Shown one piece after another: positions 58,318-64,000 of a stretch of DNA of 64,000 bases. Source of the stretch: Bolinopsis microptera (taxonomy: Eukaryota > Ctenophora > Tentaculata > Lobata > Bolinopsidae); assembly GCF_026151205.1 (NCBI RefSeq), contig NC_087074.1, positions 7,132,001 through 7,196,000 of the forward strand, read 5' to 3'. A program made the translations under genes and the position numbers. The notes beneath the pieces are model-generated. The model saw nothing but the letters and a program-made list of their open reading frames with translations. It made no database searches and was not told where the DNA came from. Positions within the stretch are counted from its first letter, which is position 1. Every line of letters begins with the position of its first letter.

Positions 58318-61300
58318 AGCACCTGTAAAGTACTACTACCAAGGACGTAAGGAATTCGGAGCCTATAATACTCAGATCAACCGTCTCTTAAAATATGGGA
58401 CAACAGAAATGTACAAGTAAGTAAATTCTTGCAATATATATTATATTCAATTCAATTTAATTCAATATTTTGTTTAAAGGGTTTAAATAACTAAATAATT
58501 AAATTAAGTCCAATTTTACACAGCAGACTTACACAATATTTAGGCAACATTACCGGTAACCTACATGATTAGCAACGCTCTCATGCTTAAGAAATGAGTT
58601 GTGTATTTGCGGATTAATTTACCATCTTACAATACGAAATGCCTAGTCGAAATGAGTTTATGCCACATCATGTTTTCATCGCTCAACCTAGTATGATTGG
58701 GGGTGTCCTGTCCATTTTCGAATCCATGAGCTATTGGAATATTAGTGGACATAGTTTTTGGAAAATTAGTGGCAAGGAGAAGACATGCCTTATTATATAT
58801 ATATCTATGATATTAGCGAGCCTTAATATTTACATAATTCTTGGAGATATCTAGAGAAATACAAATTGTGGAATAATGATTGTGCCACCACGTCATAGTT
58901 AGGGTAAAATATTATTCTTAAAAATTTTAAAATTAAGAAGATTGCTCTATGACTTAAAATTTAAAATTAAGCTAAAGATAACTAATTTTTAATAGTTGGT
59001 TACAGTTTATGACAGTACTGGCATGACCAATGTTATTGTGGCTGGTAAAAGGACCCAGGTCCCAGTTGCCTGTTACCGAACCCCTGGGGACCACAATGTG
59101 ATAGGATCAGGCCAGAATAACCAGATGTTTCTATGTAGAGCAATTTATTTCTTTCGGAGCTATGGTTACGTGGTATAGCTGGTGGTCATGTTTATCCTTG
59201 TGTGCTAATAATCCATCCAGATGCTTAGTGATGTGAGTAAATCATGCCCTTCTATGATATATAACGTTTAACTATAAATTTGTTTTTACCACAGAAACTG
59301 TGGCACTAAGGTCAAGAATTAAAAATTTTTACTCTCATTGATCATAGTTAAAGCGTGTTTTTTCCCCAGCACTACTACACAACAAAAACCTGTCGGCCCA
59401 CCAAGGAAACACGGTCGCAGAACAAAGAGCCCAATTGTGCTCCTCTATTCTGCGATCGTGTGTATTTACTATAAACTAGCTAAATGCAGTTAGTGAAATT
59501 TATACTATGTATAATGTAGTATAATGATATTATACAAGGATCAGTGATCTCATAACTTGATTAAATAGTAATATCCGCTAATTTCCTTGTCCATTTTTAA
59601 ATCGATAAGCCAGAGATTTTGATCCATCGATAGATTTTGATGATGATGCCCGGCAGGAGTCAATTTGGTATGACGAGATCAGAGTATCATTCACTTTTCA
59701 TGAAAGTTCGACCGCTTCTAGAACCAAAGAAGTTCAACCGGAAAAGTACGTCAATCTCAGCTAGAGAGCAGCTCATTTTAACCCTAAGGTTGGACAGGAC
59801 AATATAGGGTAGAATCTTGGATGAATATTTATAAATGACGGAATTATCTCTGTCGTCAATCGTTATGAGAAATTTCTCAACTTTTCAGTTGTTTGAACTG
59901 GAAATTTCTGTAGAGAGATGAAAAGTCGAATTATTTCTTATCTACATTCAATACTACATTATATATATATATATATATATAAGAGTTATAATGTAAATGT
60001 GGAATATCACTTTTTACATCACTAATTGAAGTTAACACCACAGCTACCTGAAGTCTGGGTGTGCGCAAGGGTATCTGGCGAACCAGTTTGTACTATCCCG
60101 GTGCAGAGTGTGTAGGATAATAAAGAAGGTTGGTGCGCTTAGTTGCTTATTCTATAGATTCATTGAGCCACTGACACTTTGAGTTTACTTATCACCAGGT
60201 ATACCTCAGGAACAGAAGTCTATTATATCAAGTAAAAATTGTATTTCAGGTGACAACGGCCATCTCTGTCTGCCTGGCTGAACACGCAGATTTTCGTCCA
60301 CGGTCGACTGAATGTTGGGAAAAAATTGCTCAGAGATTCCATGAAAGATGGCAGCTGCCGCACTGCATTGGTAATGAAAAAGTCTGACTGAACGGTGGGG
60401 AGGCATCTTGGGATGGGGAGGGGGGAGGCGATCTATTGACGTTGATATATATATTATATATATAATTATCTTTGATTGGACGCCGGGAGCTGAGGGTCTC
60501 GAGTTGGGGGGGGGTCAACCTCATTTTACCTCATGAGGCCAGCCAAAAAAGGCAAAATTGGGATGAGGTAAAATGAGGTAAAATGAGGTAAATAAATCTA
60601 GTTTTCTAAGCCTTTTTTTAGAGACGAAAAAGGTTTATTCGAAGTCATTATACTATAATTCGAGGCTGTGCATGGTCTCCCATGATATTTAATGGTTTAT
60701 TAGGGGTGATGTGGTCCCTGGGAAGGGGCATTCCCAGTTTAATCTACTTACTCTCCAAACTTTGGGTAAATAAAACTTCGCATTATAATTATTATTTATG
60801 AAAAGAAAATTGAACATTTCAATTTCCATGATCCATTAGGAAATTGTTAATAGCACTTGCTAAGTTTTGTAAAGGAATTAGCAATAACTTTAGTGTCACT
60901 TTGGCAGTTGCCAATTTATGGGGATATTCCCGCATTGCATGACATGGACCATTTAAATAATATCTTAGTTTGATATTGCGATTATCGAGTCACTCTGAAA
61001 CAAATTGTGTCTAACTAGACCAAATGTAAACAACAGTTGTGCATGGAACTGGATTGGATATCTACATGAATTTAGTCGAAAATTCATAGTGAAAGGTCAT
61101 TTCATAACAAATTACTCATATAAACTCATACTTCATACAATTCTAAGTTCTTATGTACATGTTCAATGTTCATGATTCGCTGAATAAAGGCGGTTCACAA
61201 AACCACTTTTCGTTCAAATAGTTAGATATCACCTCTAATTAGTTGCTTTATAGGATCAGGAACAACCAAACAATTTTTGTGTCTACGGTTTCGTATAATA

Positions 61301-64000
61301 CTGACTTGGGCCACGCCCATATTTTTCACCAATTTTTAACAGGTCAAATTAGTCACGAAGGAGTTTGGAAGGAGTTCTAAATGTGTGCTCCTCTAATATA
61401 AACAGTAGGAAATGGTTAACTTTAGTCAAGGTTTCAGGTCTCTACAATGTCGGGAAGTTCCTGCAGGAATTTGCGCATTGCGCTGAAGCGCAAGATTCAC
61501 TGCGCCAAAAGCGAAGGTCGTAGAGACATGAGACCTTGACTAAAGTTAACCATTTCATACCATTGCTATCAGAGTATGCCACTTTCAGAGTCCTGAACAC
61601 ACTCCTACAGCTCTTAATCGTCAATTATATGAATTTTAATAATTTTTTAATTTTTTTATAATTCATCTTTAACTGATATCAATTTAGTTGAAAACACTGT
61701 TAGTTTTAAAAAAGAACATATTACTTCACACCAAACTAACGCACAATATGAAAATATAAAAAAGGAAGGTTTTCCTTGGATTCCGAATTCAACTTTGATT
61801 ATATCCTGGAACTGATTATCATTTCTCGATTGTTCTCCATTTTCCAATGCAGTCAGCAAGTTCAAATTTAGGTAGACTAGGTTTTCGAATCTCCATATTA
61901 TGTTCAGAAGCAGGCCAGAAGGGGTTGTTACCAGAGGAATATCTTCTTGGAACAAGGAATTAATGAGGTCTTCATTTATTTCTTCATAACTCGTCACTGA
62001 CAGTCCGGACAGGATGAGCATTGACGAGATCCACTGATTACTTCATAGCTCGTCATTGATAGGATCAGTATTAAATGAGGTCGAATGATTACTTCATAGC
62101 TTGTCACTAACTGGATCAGCATAACATGACTAACAACTAACGAGGTCCAGTGATCTCTTGCTGATACGTCAAAACAAGATCAGTAAATAGCTATAAATAT
62201 CGAAAAAAATTAGCTTAGAAATTACAGAGTACAAATGCCTTCTTAACAACTAACTCTTTGGCCTCATCTTTTTAAATCACTCATTCCCTCTGAAACAATA
62301 TAATGCTTAGGACTAGGAGGAACTTAGTTAACTTCTTGTATAATTCGGTAAGAGGAAAATTCCTTAGTAAGCTAACATTCTTTTGTAGGATGTTACCACT
62401 TATCATATCTGTTATCCACCATAATCGCACAACTAGACCCTCTTATTCTGGAGTCTTGACAATGACAGCAGCAATGTACACTATTTTGATGGTCCAGGTC
62501 TCCAAGAAAACCTTCCTCTTTATATTCTCATATTGTGTGTTAGTTTGGTGTGAAGTATTAGTTTCATTTTTAAAACTAACAGTGTTAAACTAAATTGATA
62601 TCAGTAAAAGATGATATATTTTAACAGGTAAAATTCATACAATTGACGATTAAGAGATATGGGAGTGTGTTTAGGACTCTGAAAGTGGTAAACTCTTACA
62701 GCAATGGTATGAAATGGTTAACTTTAGTCAAGGTCTCATGTCTCTACGACCTTCGCTTTTGGCGCTGTGAATCTTGCGCTTCAAGCGCAATGCGAAAATT
62801 CCTGCAGGAACTTTCCGACATTGTAGAGACCTGAGACCTCGACTAAAGTTAACCATTTCCTACTGTTTATATTAGAGGAGCACACATTTAGAACTCCTTC
62901 CATACTCCTTCTTGACTAAATTGACGATTTAGAGAATTTTACCTGTTAAAAATTTTTGCCGAAATTTACCTCATTTTACCTCATGAGGCCAGCCAAAAAA
63001 GGCAAAATTGGGATGAGGTAAAATGAGGTAAAATGAGGTTGACCCCCCCCCCGAGTTGGTGAATCATGGAAATTGATGCTATAGCGTTTCCTCAAAGAAG
63101 AGAGGAATAGAGTGAGATCAAACGATATTTGTTGCAGTTTGAAGATCATTGCTCATATTATGCAATTCTACAGTAACTATGGGAAGTTTTCAATCTTGAC
63201 TTCCCGAAACGACCATTTTTCAAACTTCAAATGCTCTCCTCGTACAGTTTTTATTGGATCATTCTGAAAGCAGGCAAAAACTATACGCCACAGGGTGGCA
63301 TTTCACACACAGAAATCCGAAACTTAGCCTAGTTAAGGTTCGCCACAGTTTCAAAAATTCACGAATTAAATTTCGATGTTTTTGAGTAGCATAAATTTTA
63401 GGAGTATGATTTAAACATTCAGAGCCGACCAATTTTATTATCCTCGTCTGTCCTGAGACAGAAGAGGCATTTACACATGTCATTTCAGGGGCAGTGGACG
63501 GCAAGCATTGCTTCATTACAAAATTTGGGAAAACTGGAAGTTACACGATTAATTATCACGGATGGCCGTCTGTTATTCTCCTCGCAGTGTGTGACGCTGA
63601 TTATATGTAAGTGCTATTTTCACATGTCATCTTTAAAAAAATGGTTCAACTTAAATGCTAGTGTAGTGAAGAACATTGTCACTTCTCCTCTTCAACCAAG
63701 ATTATGTAGCCAGATTCCTACTAACTTATTGAAATGAGATATGTAATCTTAAAACAATATCATATGTACCGCTCATGAATATCGTTTTTTGCATGCTTTC
63801 AATAAAAATTGCTGCATTCTGCAAAAAACAGGAATGGGTAGATTGGAGTTAAAACTTGCGAGGATTGCGGGCGATCTATGAGAGATGTAACTTAAATGCT
63901 AACATCATTCTCTAACTTCTTTACTACAATTACTTATTCAGAATCCGTCATTTTAACGTTGGAAGCTTTGGCGGTCGATCAGACGGAGGAATCTGGTCAG
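58318..64000 (+). CDS. PIF/Harbinger-derived nuclease (HARBI1-like), partial gene
   Basis: Six exons with GT-AG junctions and matching phases: about 58318-58416, 59657-59788, 60044-60128, 60250-60370, 63489-63606 and 63942 to beyond the window. Exon 1 has RKEFGAYNTQINRL; exon 2 FGMTRSEYHSLFMKVRPLLE; exon 3 LKSGCAQGYLANQF, the helix-turn-helix-like region; exon 4 WEKIAQRFHERWQLPHCIG. Exon 5 opens GAVDGKHC, the first catalytic Asp, and contains INYHGWPSVILLAVCDADY; exon 6 has FNVGSFGGRSDGGIW with the second catalytic Asp. The third acidic residue lies outside. These are the DDE_Tnp_4 blocks of Harbinger transposases and their domesticated relatives. All visible catalytic positions are kept and no stop interrupts the exons, so it may be functional. 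Intron 4 has swallowed a 2.5-kb G-run element. An upstream first exon with the start codon was not identified. Whether it is host gene or intron-bearing transposon is unresolved. Confidence 0.9.
59405..59464. repeat. Hairpin in intron 1 of the HARBI1-like gene
   Basis: acacggtcgcagaacaaaga and its near-complement ctctattctgcgatcgtgtg flank a short loop. Two mismatches are visible. Confidence 0.75.
59960..59982. repeat. (TA)n microsatellite
   Basis: Alternating TA tract within intron 2 of the HARBI1-like gene. Confidence 0.9.
61411..61550. repeat. Secondary hairpin in left arm
   Basis: aatggttaactttagtcaag at about 61412 is complementary to the segment ending near 61549. Between them are gtctctacaatg and an inner ttgcgcattgcgctgaagcgc palindromic patch. 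The right arm (62707-62855) carries the mirror-image counterpart, itself a hairpin. Confidence 0.85.
62707..62855. repeat. Secondary hairpin in right arm
   Basis: Counterpart of 61411-61550: aatggttaactttagtcaag at 62715 pairs with the complement ending near 62857. Each arm of the foldback can therefore fold on itself as well as with the other. Confidence 0.83.

Larger units (their letters stand above)
60507..63052. mobile_element. G-run foldback DNA element in an intron
   Basis: GAGTTG at 60501-60506 and 63053-63058 is the inferred 6-bp target duplication (7-8 bp is possible because the ends are G/C runs). The ends are G8-TCAACCTCATTTTACC and its complement followed by C10. Inside each end, attttacctc decamers form inverted arms around a 28-bp core (gaggccagcc ... 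aaaattggg) that points the same way at both ends. Further in, 61325-61780 is an imperfect inverted repeat of about 62500-62960; the left side has some 700 bp not present on the right. Frames at 61656-62021 (minus) and 62303-62593 (plus) share a peptide block (FIFSYC.LVWCEV) because of the symmetry. No transposase is recognised. Confidence 0.85.

Noticed and set aside
58996-59178. 60-codon plus ORF in intron 1 of the HARBI1-like gene
   Set aside because: Does not fit between exons 1 and 2, which join in phase without it.

Overview
The window is intron-bearing, AT-rich metazoan nuclear DNA dominated by transposable elements. Evidence for an animal genome: GT-AG spliced exons of a HARBI1/PIF-type nuclease, a Penelope-like element (PLE) with a GIY-YIG endonuclease, a CR1/Rex/Jockey-like LINE, hAT miniature elements with perfect 8-bp target duplications, a P2X7-C-type zinc-binding domain protein, tRNA-derived SINEs and TTAGGG-like repeats. 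A marine invertebrate, perhaps a cnidarian, fits best; that is an inference and the species cannot be fixed from the sequence.

Layout. 1-9900: no convincing gene; two minisatellites (34 bp and 43 bp units) and a 1.5-kb TTAA-flanked non-coding element full of GAGGTTAACC motifs. 9.9-17.6 kb: minisatellites, a TA-flanked MITE and a hAT MITE built of CCCGGT hexamers. 17.7-18.6 kb (minus): an intact 302-aa P2X7-C-domain ORF. 19.4-27.7 kb: a TTAA MITE, a tiny LINE 3' end, a 32-bp minisatellite and a probable terminal exon of an unknown gene. 27.9-36.1 kb: a PLE with 13-bp target duplication, an inverted arm, a direct pseudo-LTR and a GIY-YIG/reverse transcriptase ORF that is split by a 3.57-kb G-run element carrying LINE debris and an unrecognised acidic ORF. 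36.3-39.3 kb: hAT end, degraded LINE, (GA)n and a second copy of the TTAA MITE. 39.3-51.5 kb: mostly featureless, with a ~335-bp tandem repeat, polypurine tract, G-run/C-run bounded structures and a MITE. 51.5-57.7 kb: SINE copies, a 5'-truncated LINE and a hAT MITE sitting in the B box of a tRNA-like sequence. 58.3-64 kb (plus): a six-exon fragment of a PIF/Harbinger-derived nuclease gene, leaving the window, with a foldback G-run element in one intron.

The most unusual structure is shared by the elements at 29754-33319 and 60507-63052. Both have 6-bp target duplications, G8 and C10 termini, and terminal stem-loop modules whose central core lies in the same direction at both ends although the stems are inverted. 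I cannot assign them to a named superfamily with confidence. The host genes and the elements do not form a pathway; the window is best read as a nested insertion record.
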